Below are positions 15,065 through 25,103 of a stretch of 40,913 nt of DNA, in pieces. The stretch spans positions 1 through 40,913 of the forward strand of contig CAMLSG010000016.1 of the NCBI GenBank assembly GCA_946482635.1. The letters run 5' to 3'. The position numbers and the translations under genes were made by a program. Every line of letters begins with the position of its first letter. The first letter of the stretch is position 1. Under the pieces are notes generated by a model. That model saw only the letters and a program-made list of their open reading frames with translations. It did not search any database and was not told the DNA's origin. The stretch comes from an uncultured Duganella sp. GTDB taxonomy: Bacteria > Pseudomonadota > Gammaproteobacteria > Burkholderiales > Burkholderiaceae.

Positions 15065-16802
15065 GGCTGGCCTCCAGTTGTTGGTAGCGCCACTGGCTGG
15101 CGTACCAGCCGTTCAGCGCGAGCAGTTCTTCGTGCGTGCCCGACTCGGTGATGCGGCCATGCTGCAGCACCACGATCTGGTCCGCATCCACCACGGCGCT
15201 GAGGCGATGGCTGGCGATGATGGCGCAGCGCGTAGTGTGGGCGCGGCGCAGTTCTTCCAGGTGTTCGAGGATGGCGGTTTCGGTGCCGGTGTCGACTGCC
15301 GACAGGGCGTCGTCCAGCAGCAGCAAATCGTTATCCGACAGCAGGGCGCGCGCAATCGCCACGCGCTGGCGCTGGCCACCGGACAGGGTGATGCCTTTCT
15401 CGCCAACTTCCGTTTCGTACTTGTGCGGGAACAGCAGGATATCGTCGTGGATGGCCGCCAGGCTGGCCGCGCGTTCCACCTCCGCGCGCGTGGCGCCGGG
15501 CTTGGCCAGCGCGATATTGTCGGCAATCGACGCCGAGAACAGGAAGGATTCCTGCGGCACCCAGCTGATCGCCGCACGCAACGCCTGCAGGGTGTACTGG
15601 TCCAGTTTGTGGCCGCTCCATTTGGCGCTGCCATGCGTTGGCGTGACCTGGCGCAGCAGCACGCGCAGCAGCGTCGACTTGCCCGAGCCGGTCGGCCCGA
15701 CAAGTCCAAGCGTCTGGCCCGGCTTCAGCGTGAGCGATATATCGGACAGCGCCGGCTCATGCTGGCTGGGATAGCTGAAGCCCACGCCGCGCAGCTCCAG
15801 GTTGCCGGGAGCTACATGCGGCAGGGTGCCGTGGTCTTCAATGGTCAACGGCGCATCCAGCATTGGCTGCAGGCGCGCATAAGCTGCGCGGCCACGCTCG
15901 ATCAGCGACAGCACCCAGCCGGCGGCAAACATCGGCCAGATCAATTGGCCGAGATACATGCTGAAGGAAGTCAGTTCGCCGATAGTCAGTTCGCCGCGCC
16001 AGACGAGAAAGCCGCCAAGACCCAGCGACAGGCCGGTCGCCGCCGTCAGGGTCAGGCCGACCGCCGGCTCATAGGCCGCCTCCCAGCGCTGCGCCGTCAG
16101 GCTGGCATCGGCGGCAGCGCCGGCCAGTTCTTCGAAACGCTTGCTGCTGCGCTGTTCCAGCCCAAGCGCGCGCAAGGTGCGCACGCCGGACAGCGTTTCC
16201 TGCACATGGTCGTTCAGGGAACTGAAACGCTTCAGCGAATCCGCCGAGGCGGTATGGATATGCGAAGAGATGCGCCAGAACGCCCACGCCATCAGCGGGA
16301 AAGGAATCAGCGCGAACAAGGCCAGGCGCCAGTCGACGCCGACCAGCATCATGCCCAGCACCAGCAGCAGGGTGAGCGAACCATCGAAGCCGGCCAGCAT
16401 CGCTTCGCCGGCCGCCATCTCGATCGCATCGATATCGTTGGTGGCCAAGGCCATCAAATCGCCGGTACGTTGCTTATGGAAGAATTGCGGACCTTGCAGC
16501 GACAGGCGGCGATAGAAGCGCGTGCGCAATTCAACGCCCAATTGATAGGCGGCCGAAAACAGCTTCATGCGCCACGCAACGCGTAAGCCGTAATTCGCCA
16601 CGCCAAGGAGAAGAAGCAAGCCGATTGCCTGCCACAAAGCCTCGCGGCCAAGCTTGCCCGCTGCCAGGCCGTCGACCATGAAGCCGATCTGGCGCGGAAT
16701 GCAGATACCGATGATGGCAACGCCGGTCAGCATGGCGCCGGCGGCTGCGTAAGGACGCCAATGGCTGCGGACGAAGCCACCGATCAGGCGCGATAAACTC
16801 AT
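15051..16802 (-). CDS. ABC multidrug exporter half-transporter, MdlA-like
   Basis: A 583-residue type I ABC exporter, first gene of a two-gene operon. Six transmembrane helices span about 15-300. The nucleotide-binding domain has Walker A GPTGSGKS (369-376), signature LSGGQ (473-477) and Walker B LLLLDDALSAVD. D498 replaces the catalytic glutamate, the usual sign of the degenerate site in heterodimeric exporters such as MdlAB. It therefore needs the downstream subunit for full ATPase activity. ATG 16800-16802 lacks a strong Shine-Dalgarno sequence. Confidence 0.92.
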   Translation of the reverse strand: MSLSRLIGGFVRSHWRPYAAAGAMLTGVAIIGICIPRQIGFMVDGLAAGKLGREALWQAIGLLLLLGVANYGLRVAWRMKLFSAAYQLGVELRTRFYRRLSLQGPQFFHKQRTGDLMALATNDIDAIEMAAGEAMLAGFDGSLTLLLVLGMMLVGVDWRLALFALIPFPLMAWAFWRISSHIHTASADSLKRFSSLNDHVQETLSGVRTLRALGLEQRSSKRFEELAGAAADASLTAQRWEAAYEPAVGLTLTAATGLSLGLGGFLVWRGELTIGELTSFSMYLGQLIWPMFAAGWVLSLIERGRAAYARLQPMLDAPLTIEDHGTLPHVAPGNLELRGVGFSYPSQHEPALSDISLTLKPGQTLGLVGPTGSGKSTLLRVLLRQVTPTHGSAKWSGHKLDQYTLQALRAAISWVPQESFLFSASIADNIALAKPGATRAEVERAASLAAIHDDILLFPHKYETEVGEKGITLSGGQRQRVAIARALLSDNDLLLLDDALSAVDTGTETAILEHLEELRRAHTTRCAIIASHRLSAVVDADQIVVLQHGRITESGTHEELLALNGWYASQWRYQQLEASLDAA

Positions 16803-16884
16803 ATGCTTAGAAGAAAAATGCTGCCAAGAGCCTGCAAGGATACCTCAGGGCAGAATTTTTCGCCGAGGGCCCGCCAGAGCGGCC

Positions 16885-16994
16885 GAGCCCGTGTCAACCT
16901 TGGGGTCAGACCCTTTGGTTGCCACGGGCTCGACTGTCTATGCGGCTGGGCTTGTGTCAACCTGAGAGCCTGACCCCAAGGTTGACACGGGCTC
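16885..16994. repeat. Long inverted repeat (REP-like intergenic element)
   Basis: A 25-bp perfect inverted repeat has arms at 16885-16909 and 16970-16994. The 60-nt interior holds partial copies of the same unit in both orientations (CACGGGCTC at 16923-16931, TGTGTCAACCT at 16953-16963). The unit contains GGGGTCAGA and GTGTCAACC. It fills most of the space between the exporter operon and the phasin gene and could fold into a cruciform or a strong RNA hairpin. It resembles a bacterial interspersed repeat (REP/BIME type) rather than an insertion sequence, as no coding capacity is present. Confidence 0.75.
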
Positions 16995-17002
16995 AAGTGG
17001 AA

Positions 17003-17605
17003 CTACTTGTGGGCTTTGGCGCCGTTGGCGTTGGCGGCTTTTGGGTCGGGGAAGCTGGCGGCGGGCTTGGCGGATTTGGCTTCGGCCTTCACTTCGGCCT
17101 TGGCTTCAGGCTTGCTCTCCACTGCCTCGGGCTTGGCTTCGACTTTTGCTTCGGCCTTTGGCGCTGGCTTGGCTTCGGCTTTGGCGGCCTTCGGTGCCGG
17201 CGCTGGGGCCGGGGCTGGCACTGGCGCTGCAATCGGTGCAGACAGCTTCGGTACTTGCACGCCTTGCTTGCCTGCTTCCTTCAATTGCTCTTGTGCTGCC
17301 TGGAACAATTCCGCCTGGGTTTTGCTGGCAATGCTGAACAGCTCGCGGTTGTAGGCGAACAGGCCGTCCAGGTTGGGCACGCGGGCGGTGCTTTTGGCGA
17401 AGAAATCTTGTGGGTCTTTCGCTTCCAGCAGTTCGCGCGCTGCGGCGGAACTTTTTTCAACGGAGGCTTTGGTGGTGCTCAGGTTGAGAGCAATCACTTT
17501 TTGCGCGCCTTCGAAGGCAGTGGTAGCGAAGTTGTTGAGGATTTTCAGCTGCGCTTCCAGCTGCGACTTGGTGGCTGCGGAAAATTGCTCGGGAATCGAA
17601 AACAT
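17003..17605 (-). CDS. phaP: Phasin family protein
   Basis: A 200-residue phasin (Phasin_2 type). Residues 1-120 form the typical amphipathic helical domain: MFSIPEQFSAATKSQLEAQL, then FEGAQKVIALNLSTTKASVE, then DPQDFF and ELFSIASKTQAELFQ. Residues about 135-200 are an Ala/Lys/Pro/Glu-rich histone-like tail. Phasins coat polyhydroxyalkanoate granules, and the basic tail may also contact DNA. ATG 17603-17605 is preceded by AGGAG; the longer frame to 17683 lacks support. The upstream region at about 17705-17740 has several TGCA/TTGC half-sites that could bind a PhaR-type repressor, which is a guess from pattern only. No PHA synthase is in the window. Confidence 0.92.
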   Translation of the reverse strand: MFSIPEQFSAATKSQLEAQLKILNNFATTAFEGAQKVIALNLSTTKASVEKSSAAARELLEAKDPQDFFAKSTARVPNLDGLFAYNRELFSIASKTQAELFQAAQEQLKEAGKQGVQVPKLSAPIAAPVPAPAPAPAPKAAKAEAKPAPKAEAKVEAKPEAVESKPEAKAEVKAEAKSAKPAASFPDPKAANANGAKAHK

Positions 17606-17780
17606 ATTTTCTCCTGGATCGATGGGAAATGGTGCGCTGCAATAAACCCATTCTAGCGACGAAATATGGTAATGGAAAGACATTTTTGCCGACTATTGAA
17701 GCAAAAGTTATGCAGTGCAACATTGCGTGCCCTGCGCGGCCTGCCTACAATCGGCCATCCCTCACCTGTGGAGCTATGCG

Positions 17781-19082
17781 ATGGACCTGGTAATCCGTAA
17801 CGCGACTTTGCCCGATGGCCGCCATGGCATCGATATCGCCATCGACAACGGCCGCATTGCCGATGTCGCTCCTGCTTTGCAAGCCAAGGGTGCGCGCGAG
17901 ATCTATGCCGAGGGCGATCTCGTCGCACCGCCTTTCGTCGATGCGCATTTTCATATGGATGCCACGCTCAGTTATGGCCTGCCGCGCGTGAACCAGTCCG
18001 GCACGCTGCTGGAGGGCATCGCGCTGTGGGGGGAACTGAAGCCGCAACTGACGCAGGATGCGCTGGTGGAGCGCGCGCTGCAGTATTGCGATTGGGCCGT
18101 GGCGCGCGGCCTGCTTGCGATCCGCAGCCATGTCGACGTGTGCGACGACCGCTTGCTGGCAGTGGAAGCGCTGCTCGACGTGAAACGCCGCGTGGCGCCT
18201 TACCTCGACTTGCAACTGGTGGCTTTCCCCCAGGATGGCGTGCTGCGCAGCCCCTCTGCGCTGGCCAACCTGAAACGCGCAATCGCGATGGGGGTTGATG
18301 TGGTGGGCGGCATCCCTCATTTCGAGCGAACCATGGCCGATGGCGCGGAATCGGTGCGCATCCTGTGCGAGTTCGCGGCCGAAAAAGGCTTGCGCGTTGA
18401 TATGCACTGCGATGAATCCGATGATCCCTTGTCGCGCCACATCGAAACACTGGCTTATCATACGCAGCGCCTTGGCCTGCAAGGCCGCGTGGCTGGCTCG
18501 CACCTGACTTCCATGCATTCGATGGACAACTACTACGTCAGCAAGCTGCTGCCGCTGATCCGCGAAGCCGGTGTCGCCGCCATTGCCAACCCGCTGATCA
18601 ACATCACCTTGCAGGGCCGCCACGATACCTATCCCAAGCGCCGCGGCATGACGCGTGTGCCGGAAATGCTGGCGCAAGGCATTGACGTCGCCTTCGGCCA
18701 CGATTGCGTGATGGACCCGTGGTACAGCCTCGGTTCGGGCGATATGCTGGAGGTAGCGCACATGGGCCTGCACGTAGCGCAAATGACAGGGCAGGATGCG
18801 ATGCGCGCCTGCTTCAAGGCCGTGACCGAAACGCCGGCGAAGATCCTCGGCCTGGACGGCTACGGCTTGCAGCCCGGCTGCCATGCCGACCTGGTGCTGC
18901 TCGATGCCGGTGATCCGGTGGAAGCCATTCGTTTGCGCGCGGCGCGGCGCCTGGTACTGCGGCGCGGCCAAGTAGTGGCAGAATCGCCGCGCGCCGTGGC
19001 GCGCCTCACCTTGCAGGGCCGGCCGCAGCAGGTCGATTTCCGCCTCTCCGGGCGCGCTGGACTTGCAAGGGAAAATGCATGA
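17781..19082 (+). CDS. codA: Cytosine deaminase (amidohydrolase family)
   Basis: A 433-residue amidohydrolase-superfamily deaminase closely resembling E. coli CodA. Metal and catalytic residues are visible: H56/H58 (DAHFHMD), H209 and E212 (MHCDESDD), H241 (AGSHLTSM) and D308 (FGHDCVMDPWY). The CodA substrate-recognition glutamine is Q151 (AFPQDG) and the aromatic residue is W314. Reaction: cytosine (or isoguanine/5-methylcytosine analogues) to uracil and ammonia, in the cytoplasm, for pyrimidine salvage. ATG 17781 follows GTGGAG with 7-nt spacing. It overlaps the following GNAT gene by 8 bp, making it first of a three-gene overlapping cluster. No cytosine permease gene is adjacent. Confidence 0.9.
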   Translation: MDLVIRNATLPDGRHGIDIAIDNGRIADVAPALQAKGAREIYAEGDLVAPPFVDAHFHMDATLSYGLPRVNQSGTLLEGIALWGELKPQLTQDALVERALQYCDWAVARGLLAIRSHVDVCDDRLLAVEALLDVKRRVAPYLDLQLVAFPQDGVLRSPSALANLKRAIAMGVDVVGGIPHFERTMADGAESVRILCEFAAEKGLRVDMHCDESDDPLSRHIETLAYHTQRLGLQGRVAGSHLTSMHSMDNYYVSKLLPLIREAGVAAIANPLINITLQGRHDTYPKRRGMTRVPEMLAQGIDVAFGHDCVMDPWYSLGSGDMLEVAHMGLHVAQMTGQDAMRACFKAVTETPAKILGLDGYGLQPGCHADLVLLDAGDPVEAIRLRAARRLVLRRGQVVAESPRAVARLTLQGRPQQVDFRLSGRAGLARENA

Positions 19083-19638
19083 AAATTCAGCATCATTCCT
19101 GCCGTTGGGAGTAGCTTTGAAAGACATCGTCATCCGCCCGGCCACCGAGGCCGATTTCGACTCCATGTGGACGATTTTCCAGGAGTTGATCGCGAGCGGC
19201 GATACCTATTACTTCGCGGCGGAGACCAGCCGCGACGACTGCCACGCCTTCTGGTTTGGGCGCGGCATCAAGACCTGGGTGGCAGTGTTGAATACCGGCC
19301 GCCTGCTCGGCATGTACCGTTTGCTGCCCAACCAGCTGGACCGCGGTTCCCATGTCGCCAACGCTTCCTTCATGGTCAGCCCCGCCGCGCAAGGCGTAGG
19401 CATCGGCAAGATGCTGGGCCGCCATTGCCTGGAACAGGCGCGGCGCGATGGCTTCCTGGCCATGCAGTTCAATTACGTTGTAAGCACCAATGTCTCTGCC
19501 GTGCTGCTGTGGAAGCGGCTCGGCTTTTCCGTGATAGGCACGCTGCCGCGCGCTTATCGGCACAAGCAGCTCGGTTTTGTTGACGTGTATGTGATGTACA
19601 AGTTCCTGGCCGACCCTAACGATTGGCCGGAGCAATGA
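19075..19638 (+). CDS. GNAT family N-acetyltransferase
   Basis: A protein of about 187 residues from the ATG at 19075, which overlaps the codA end. A TTG at 19117 with GGGAG upstream would give a 173-residue form beginning LKDIVIRPATEADF, closer to the usual family start, so the N-terminus is uncertain. The GNAT acetyl-CoA loop reads QGVGIGKMLG. The first strand/helix reads IRPATEADFDSMWTIF, and the last motif LLWKRLGFSVIGTLP is typical. The substrate is unknown. Its stop overlaps the next gene's start as ATGA, so the pair is translationally coupled to codA. Confidence 0.9.
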   Translation: MHENSASFLPLGVALKDIVIRPATEADFDSMWTIFQELIASGDTYYFAAETSRDDCHAFWFGRGIKTWVAVLNTGRLLGMYRLLPNQLDRGSHVANASFMVSPAAQGVGIGKMLGRHCLEQARRDGFLAMQFNYVVSTNVSAVLLWKRLGFSVIGTLPRAYRHKQLGFVDVYVMYKFLADPNDWPEQ

Positions 19639-20141
19639 TCGATACCAAACGACTGACCCTGCGTCCCGCAACTGTTGATGATGCCTCGTTCTACCTGCGC
19701 CTGGTGAACGAACCGTCCTTCCTTGAAAACATCGGCGACAAAGGCGTGCGCGACCTTGACGGTGCGCGCGCAGCCTTGCTGGCCGGCCCGATCGCGATGC
19801 AGGCGCAGCTGGGTTATTCCTTGTGGATGGTTACTCGCAAGGAAGATGGCGCCTCGATCGGCATGTGCGGCTTGATCAAGCGCGACACCTTGCCCGATAC
19901 CGATATAGGCTATGCCTACCTGCCTGCCTATTGGGGCCAGGGGTATGCCTGGGAGGCGGCGTCGGCCGCCATGGCCTATGGCCGCGATGTCGTTGGCTTG
20001 CCGCGCTTGCTAGGCATTGTTTCGCCCGGCAACACTGCTTCTTCGGCGTTGCTGATGAAGCTCGGCATGCACTTTGTCGAACGCTTTGATACGGGCAAAA
20101 CGGACCTGTATCGCATGGAGTTTCCCTCGCGCCACAGCTAG
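19635..20141 (+). CDS. RimJ/RimL-type GNAT N-acetyltransferase
   Basis: A 168-residue GNAT protein beginning TKRLTLRPATVDDASFYLRL, the usual opening of RimJ/RimL-like acetyltransferases. The acetyl-CoA-binding segment is YWGQGYAWEAASA, followed by LLGIVSPGNTASSALLMKLGM. This class often modifies protein N-termini or small amines; the target here is unknown. ATG 19635 overlaps the preceding stop codon; a TTG at 19623 is a less likely start. It closes the codA-GNAT-GNAT cluster. Confidence 0.9.
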   Translation: MIDTKRLTLRPATVDDASFYLRLVNEPSFLENIGDKGVRDLDGARAALLAGPIAMQAQLGYSLWMVTRKEDGASIGMCGLIKRDTLPDTDIGYAYLPAYWGQGYAWEAASAAMAYGRDVVGLPRLLGIVSPGNTASSALLMKLGMHFVERFDTGKTDLYRMEFPSRHS

Positions 20142-20207
20142 GTTGTAACGAAAACAGGTTTCTTGGCTTTTGGTACTTTAGGGCGCATGATGAAGATTGC
20201 AGTCCTG

Positions 20208-20229
20208 AAGGCATAATGCTGCCTTTTTT
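20208..20229 (+). terminator. Probable terminator of the codA cluster
   Basis: A 6-bp stem (AAGGCA 20208-20213, TGCCTT 20220-20225) with a 6-nt loop is followed by four further Ts. It lies 66 nt after the GNAT stop and just before the chemoreceptor. The stem is short, so it may be weak. Confidence 0.5.
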
Positions 20230-20247
20230 ACCTAGGGGAAACAAATC

Positions 20248-21882
20248 ATGAACTTCGGCAATCTAAAGATCGGAGTGCGCTTAGGTCTGCTAGGCGCTTT
20301 CTTCATGCTGGCCTTATTAACGGTCGGCTACCAGGGCTGGAGCGCCATCAGTTTCATCAAATCCAGCAATGCCCAAAGCATGCAGCGGTCGGTCGATTTG
20401 ACGCAGGCTGTCGATACGGCCCGCAGCGCGCAGGTCGAATTCAAGATCCAGGTGCAAGAGTGGAAGAACATCCTGGTGCGTGGCCATGACCCAGCGCAGC
20501 TTGAAAAATATTCCGCGGCCTTCGTCAAGAGCGGCCAGGCCACCAACGCCGAGTTGCAGAAACTGTCGGGCATGCTGGGCAAGCTGAACCTGCAAACCAC
20601 GCTGGATGACGAAGCGATCAAGATGCATGAAGAGCTGGGCAAGAACTATATGGCGGCACTCAAGCAGTTTGATTCGGCCAATCCTGAAAGCTACAAGCTC
20701 GTCGACAAGGCTGTTGCCGGCATGGACCGTGCACCGACCAAGAAGATCGATGAAATCGTCGAATTCATCGATTCGCAATCCAAGAAAAATGCGGCCGAGG
20801 CGATGGCGACTGCCGAGGCGGCCAACCGTTCCGCAACCATTACCTTGCTGGTGGTACTGGTCGTTACCACCGTGATTGGTGCGGCGATCGTATGGTGGAT
20901 CGTGAAGGGCATCACCCGTCCGCTGGACCAGGCAATCGATATTGCCAAGACCGTGGCGGCCGGCGATTTGAGCGTCGACGTCGACGTGAAGACCAAGGAC
21001 GAAGTGGGTGAATTGCTGGGGGCACTGAAGCAGATGAGCGGCAACTTGTCCGATATCGTCAGCCGGGTGCGCATGGGAACCCAGACCATTGCCAGCGCGT
21101 CGAGTGAAGTGGCGACCGGCAGCATGGACTTGTCGACCCGCACCGAGCAACAAGCCAGCTCGCTGGAGGAAACGGCATCGTCGATGACGGAGCTGACCAG
21201 CACTGTGCGGCAGAACAATGAGAACGCGACACAGGCGCGCAAGCTGGCCGACGAGGCTTCCAATGTCGCCGTGCGCGGCGGGGCCACCGTGTCGGAAGTG
21301 GTGCAGACCATGGGAGCGATCAACGAGTCATCGCGCAAGATTGTCGACATCATCGGCGTGATCGATGGCATTGCGTTCCAGACCAATATCCTGGCGCTGA
21401 ATGCGGCGGTGGAAGCTGCGCGTGCCGGGGAACAGGGGCGCGGCTTTGCCGTGGTGGCGGGCGAGGTGCGCAACCTGGCGCATCGTTCGGCCGCAGCGGC
21501 GAAAGAGATCAAGGAACTGATCGGCAATTCCGTCGAGCGCGTGGAAGAGGGCAGCCGCCTGGTGGGCGAGGCCGGTGTCACCATGGAAGAAGTGGTCAAC
21601 AGCGTGCGCCGCGTGACATCGATCATCGGCGAGATTGCGGTGGCGACGGGCGAGCAGCGCGATGGCATCGAACAGATCAGCGATGCGATCACCCAGATGG
21701 ATTCGGTAACGCAGCAGAATGCCGCGCTGGTGGAGGAAGCCGCCGCTGCCGCCGAGGCCTTGCAGCTGCAGGCTGCAAGCCTCGAGGAAGCGGTGTCGGT
21801 GTTCAAAGTGCGCGAGACGGCAGGCGCCGGCGCTCGCCTGCAACTGTCGTCCAGCCGCAGCTTGAGGGCTTTGCCGGCTTAA
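20248..21882 (+). CDS. Methyl-accepting chemotaxis protein
   Basis: A 544-residue chemoreceptor. TM1 is at about 10-28 and TM2 at about 196-218. Between them is a periplasmic four-helix-bundle ligand domain with the motif [15 protein letters not shown] common in betaproteobacterial MCPs. A HAMP domain (about 218-270) precedes the signalling domain. The conserved tip, with [20 protein letters not shown] and [15 protein letters not shown], is at about 365-415. There is no C-terminal NWETF-type pentapeptide, so methylation enzymes must be recruited by other receptors. The ligand is unknown, but the gene abuts the alpha-glucan locus and overlaps its last gene tail to tail by 4 bp. Confidence 0.95.
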   Translation: MNFGNLKIGVRLGLLGAFFMLALLTVGYQGWSAISFIKSSNAQSMQRSVDLTQAVDTARSAQVEFKIQVQEWKNILVRGHDPAQLEKYSAAFVKSGQATNAELQKLSGMLGKLNLQTTLDDEAIKMHEELGKNYMAALKQFDSANPESYKLVDKAVAGMDRAPTKKIDEIVEFIDSQSKKNAAEAMATAEAANRSATITLLVVLVVTTVIGAAIVWWIVKGITRPLDQAIDIAKTVAAGDLSVDVDVKTKDEVGELLGALKQMSGNLSDIVSRVRMGTQTIASASSEVATGSMDLSTRTEQQASSLEETASSMTELTSTVRQNNENATQARKLADEASNVAVRGGATVSEVVQTMGAINESSRKIVDIIGVIDGIAFQTNILALNAAVEAARAGEQGRGFAVVAGEVRNLAHRSAAAAKEIKELIGNSVERVEEGSRLVGEAGVTMEEVVNSVRRVTSIIGEIAVATGEQRDGIEQISDAITQMDSVTQQNAALVEEAAAAAEALQLQAASLEEAVSVFKVRETAGAGARLQLSSSRSLRALPA

Positions 21883-24800
21883 GGCGCCTGGCGCGGTGTG
21901 GTGCGGCCTGGTTTGCCGAAGAACCAGGCCAGCGCCACATGCACGCGGCCGGCCCATGATTGCTCGTTGTGGCGCCCCCCTTCATCGGTAAGGAATAGCA
22001 GGTCGCGGCCCTCGCGGTAACCGTTCTTCGCCAAAGCCCGGCGGAATGCTTCGCTGTCCTCCTGGCCGTCATAGACCGTTCCCACGTCGATGTAGAACCT
22101 GACAGGCATTCGTTTAGGCGGATGCTTCACTTCTTCCTGGTTGTTCCACCAGAAGGAACTGGAGACGCCGCCTGCCATGGAGAACAGTTGCGGGTAGCGC
22201 TGCGCGATGCCGATCGATGCCAGGCCGCCCAGCGACGAGCCCATCACCGCCGTGTGCTGGCGCTCGGGCTTGGTGCGGTACTGCTTGTCCACCCAGGGCT
22301 TCACTGTTTTCGCTACGAAGTCGGCGTAGGCGTTCAGCTTGCCTCCGCCATGTTTCGGATCGCAGCAGGGAGTGTATTCGGCGATGCGGTCGGTTGTGTT
22401 GTCGATGCCGACCACGATTACTTCTTCCATGTCGCCCTGGCGCACCAGGCGGTCCGCCACCTCGTCGATATTCCATTCGGTGCCGTAGCTGGCGGTCTTT
22501 GCGTCGAACAGGTTCTGGCCATCATGCATGTAGAGAACCGGGTAGCGGCGCCTGGTGTCGCTGCCGTAGCTTGGCGGCAGGTAGATGCGCAGCGTGCGTT
22601 CGTTTCCGAGCTGGGGCGATTTGAATTTTTCCACCAGCTGCAAGGTGCCGTGCAGCGCCGGCTTGGCCGGCGGGGATGCGGGCAGCAGGCGTGCGCCCTG
22701 TACGTCGGCGTGGTTGCGGCTACCGCTGCTGCCGCCTGCGTCCGCATAGCTGGCGTTAGACTGCAGGCTGCTCATGTTGTAGAACGGTTGCAGCTCCAGA
22801 CGGTAACTGCCTTGTTTCAGCGCTGCGGGCAGGGGCGTTGACCATGCCGGCCCGTTGGCGGGAGCGTTGTGCGGCATCTGGATGATGCCTTCCGCTGCTA
22901 CCGCGCCGTGTTTGTCGCGCAGGCGCAGGAGCTGGACGGCGTTGGTGATGCCGAGGTTGATCTGGTGGGCGTGGTTGTTGTAGCGGAGCTGGATGTTGTA
23001 GCGGCCGTCTTTCGGGGCGACTACGCTGTCCGGCGCGTTGAGCGCCCCGATGCCCGCCCCGGCAGCGCTGTCGTCGGACGCCGGACAGAGGGGTTGCGTG
23101 TGATGGCTTCGCAAGCTGGAGGCCGGGTAGACAGCCTCCACGGCAAAGCAGGAAGCCATTGCGGACTTGGGCGCCTCGGCGGCGCGGGATGCGTCATGCG
23201 GGCCGCCGGCGAGTGCCCACTTTCCTGCCGCGATATTGCCGGCGACGAGCCGGCCTTCGCTATACACATTGAAGCGGACGCCTTCATGCGTCCCTTCACC
23301 GGGCGAGATGTGAAGCGCGTCGGCGCCAGGTGTTCGCTGGACGACAGGTTCGGGTGGCGCAGTGGATGCATCCTCGGTACCGGCAAAGGTAATCTGCTGC
23401 CGCCCAGGCACCAGCGTCCCCATTTCCACTTCGATCAGGTTATCGTCCGCCAGCTCGCTCCACGCGACCGGGCTGCGTGCATCCTTGCCATTCAGCTTGC
23501 CGCCAACCGGCATGTAATAGCCTTCAAGCGCCACGGCCGGTGGCAGCTTGATCCTGATGTGGAGGCGTTTGCCGTGCAAAGCCAGGCCGGATAGCTCGAT
23601 CACGTCGCTGCCCGCAAACCATTCGCGCCGCAGACGGGACGTAATGAAGGGATTGACGTGCAGCCGCTCCGCGTCCACTCCGATGCCAAACACCTGCTGC
23701 ACCACCATTCCCAGGAAGCCGCCAACCGACCAAAGCTGGCGGCGAGAATTGATGGCGGGCGCGGAAGGATCGCCGGTTCGCCACTCCATGTTCTCCATGT
23801 TCGAGAGATTGAGCGCCGCACCCTGCAGCAGGCTGGCGTAAGCGGCATCCGCCACTGCCACGTTGCCGTACTGCGCCGCAGCCCGCAAGCCATAAGCGGT
23901 AACAAAAGGCCACAAGGCGCGGTTGTGATACACCGGCACACCAGGTTGCTGCGGCCAGATGACGGGCGCGCCCAGCGGGCCGTGCGGGTACTTGGCCAAT
24001 ATCGACTGCGCCTGCCCGGCGTCGGCCACGCCGGTAATGATGGCGAGCGATTGGCCAAGCCAGTCGAACTTGTGCATGGCGGCGCCGTCGAAATGGCCGG
24101 CTGTCAGGCTGCTGTACATGCCCGCGTCCTTGAGCCACAGGCGGTCGTTGATGGCGATTTTCAGGTCGGACGCCCAACGCGTGTAACGCTGGGCGGTGTC
24201 GCTGTCGCCGGCCTGCTGCGCCAGTTCGGCAGCCAGTGTCAGTGCTTTGTAGTGGGCGACATTGGTGGACAGTGAGCGCGAGGTGGCCATGCTCGACAGG
24301 TCATTGGGAATCCATGCCGCATATGATTGTTCGCGCCAGTCAAGAAAGGACTGCTCGCCGTTGTACAAGCCGCTGACAGCATCGTAGGCCGCAATCCGGT
24401 CGTTCTCAATGGTGTTGCGCAGCGCCTGGAGTGCCGTGGCGGAAAACTGGGCGCGTTCTTCCGGTGGCAGGGCCTTGAGCGCCTGCTCGGCGCCGAAGGC
24501 CCAGCTTACGCGGTCGGTGCTGACTGGCCAGCTGCCTCCGCTGCCGGTGTCCTGCACGATTTGCAGGCCGTCTTCGCTGCCAGCTGCCAGCGGAGGCTTG
24601 CCATTGCGGTAGCCGGAGAGCTTGAACAGCAGCGAGTTGCGTGTCCGCGCCGGATCGAGCATGGCCAGGCCGAGGTTGGCAGCATAGGACAAGTCGCGCG
24701 TCCAGACGTAGTGCCATTTCTCGCCTGTCTCGAAGCATTCGCAGGCTATCGGCTGGCCGCCGTTGTAGCTGCCATCGCGAATGGCTTGCACCGAATCCTG

Positions 24801-25103
24801 CTTCATCTCCGTGACCGCGAGGGCAAACAGGGCATCGAAGGCCAGGTTGCCGCTGCGGACTTTCGGCAGGCCGGCTTGCTCGGCGTACGTGATCGACTGC
24901 GGAGCGTTGTCGCGTAGCGGCATGGTACTGGACTGGGTGTAGCTGCGCAGCGCCGCTTGCGCATCACGCGTGGCAAAACTGGCCTTGTAGGCGCCGAATG
25001 GCAACTCGATACTGGTGTCGGCCAGCGCCGGGCCGCCCGCGAGCGCGCCTGCACCTGCGCAGGCAGCGGCGATCACTGCCGCCAGGAGCGGACGGCGCGC
25101 CAT
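21879..25103 (-). CDS. Secreted glycosidase-CBM-esterase fusion protein
   Basis: A 1074-residue three-part exported protein. A signal peptide covers residues 1-28. Residues about 60-580 form an (alpha/alpha)6 glycosidase-like domain of glucoamylase/amylo-glucosidase character, with [13 protein letters not shown] (130-142, compare the GH15 Y-x-W-x-R-D motif), [10 protein letters not shown] and [13 protein letters not shown]. Residues about 690-800 resemble a beta-sandwich carbohydrate-binding domain ([18 protein letters not shown]). Residues about 815-1065 are a PF00756-type esterase: GSSLGG with nucleophile S957, an acid in the [10 protein letters not shown] stretch, and H1045 (GGRHNEQSW). 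The start codon overlaps the stop of the GH13 gene (TAATG), so the two are co-translated. Role by context: debranching or end-trimming of alpha-glucans plus removal of acyl groups; the exact bonds are unproven. Confidence 0.85.
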   Translation of the reverse strand: MARRPLLAAVIAAACAGAGALAGGPALADTSIELPFGAYKASFATRDAQAALRSYTQSSTMPLRDNAPQSITYAEQAGLPKVRSGNLAFDALFALAVTEMKQDSVQAIRDGSYNGGQPIACECFETGEKWHYVWTRDLSYAANLGLAMLDPARTRNSLLFKLSGYRNGKPPLAAGSEDGLQIVQDTGSGGSWPVSTDRVSWAFGAEQALKALPPEERAQFSATALQALRNTIENDRIAAYDAVSGLYNGEQSFLDWREQSYAAWIPNDLSSMATSRSLSTNVAHYKALTLAAELAQQAGDSDTAQRYTRWASDLKIAINDRLWLKDAGMYSSLTAGHFDGAAMHKFDWLGQSLAIITGVADAGQAQSILAKYPHGPLGAPVIWPQQPGVPVYHNRALWPFVTAYGLRAAAQYGNVAVADAAYASLLQGAALNLSNMENMEWRTGDPSAPAINSRRQLWSVGGFLGMVVQQVFGIGVDAERLHVNPFITSRLRREWFAGSDVIELSGLALHGKRLHIRIKLPPAVALEGYYMPVGGKLNGKDARSPVAWSELADDNLIEVEMGTLVPGRQQITFAGTEDASTAPPEPVVQRTPGADALHISPGEGTHEGVRFNVYSEGRLVAGNIAAGKWALAGGPHDASRAAEAPKSAMASCFAVEAVYPASSLRSHHTQPLCPASDDSAAGAGIGALNAPDSVVAPKDGRYNIQLRYNNHAHQINLGITNAVQLLRLRDKHGAVAAEGIIQMPHNAPANGPAWSTPLPAALKQGSYRLELQPFYNMSSLQSNASYADAGGSSGSRNHADVQGARLLPASPPAKPALHGTLQLVEKFKSPQLGNERTLRIYLPPSYGSDTRRRYPVLYMHDGQNLFDAKTASYGTEWNIDEVADRLVRQGDMEEVIVVGIDNTTDRIAEYTPCCDPKHGGGKLNAYADFVAKTVKPWVDKQYRTKPERQHTAVMGSSLGGLASIGIAQRYPQLFSMAGGVSSSFWWNNQEEVKHPPKRMPVRFYIDVGTVYDGQEDSEAFRRALAKNGYREGRDLLFLTDEGGRHNEQSWAGRVHVALAWFFGKPGRTTPRQAP

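Noticed and set aside
13895..16586. Long plus-strand frames across the ABC exporter pair
   Set aside because: Complement of two convincing ABC genes; their composition (Ala, Arg, Gly, Gln and His rich) is typical of antisense of GC-rich coding DNA.
17020..17240. Repetitive phasin tail considered as a CRISPR or tandem array
   Set aside because: The repetition follows codons for Ala, Lys, Pro and Glu, with no constant repeat/spacer pattern.
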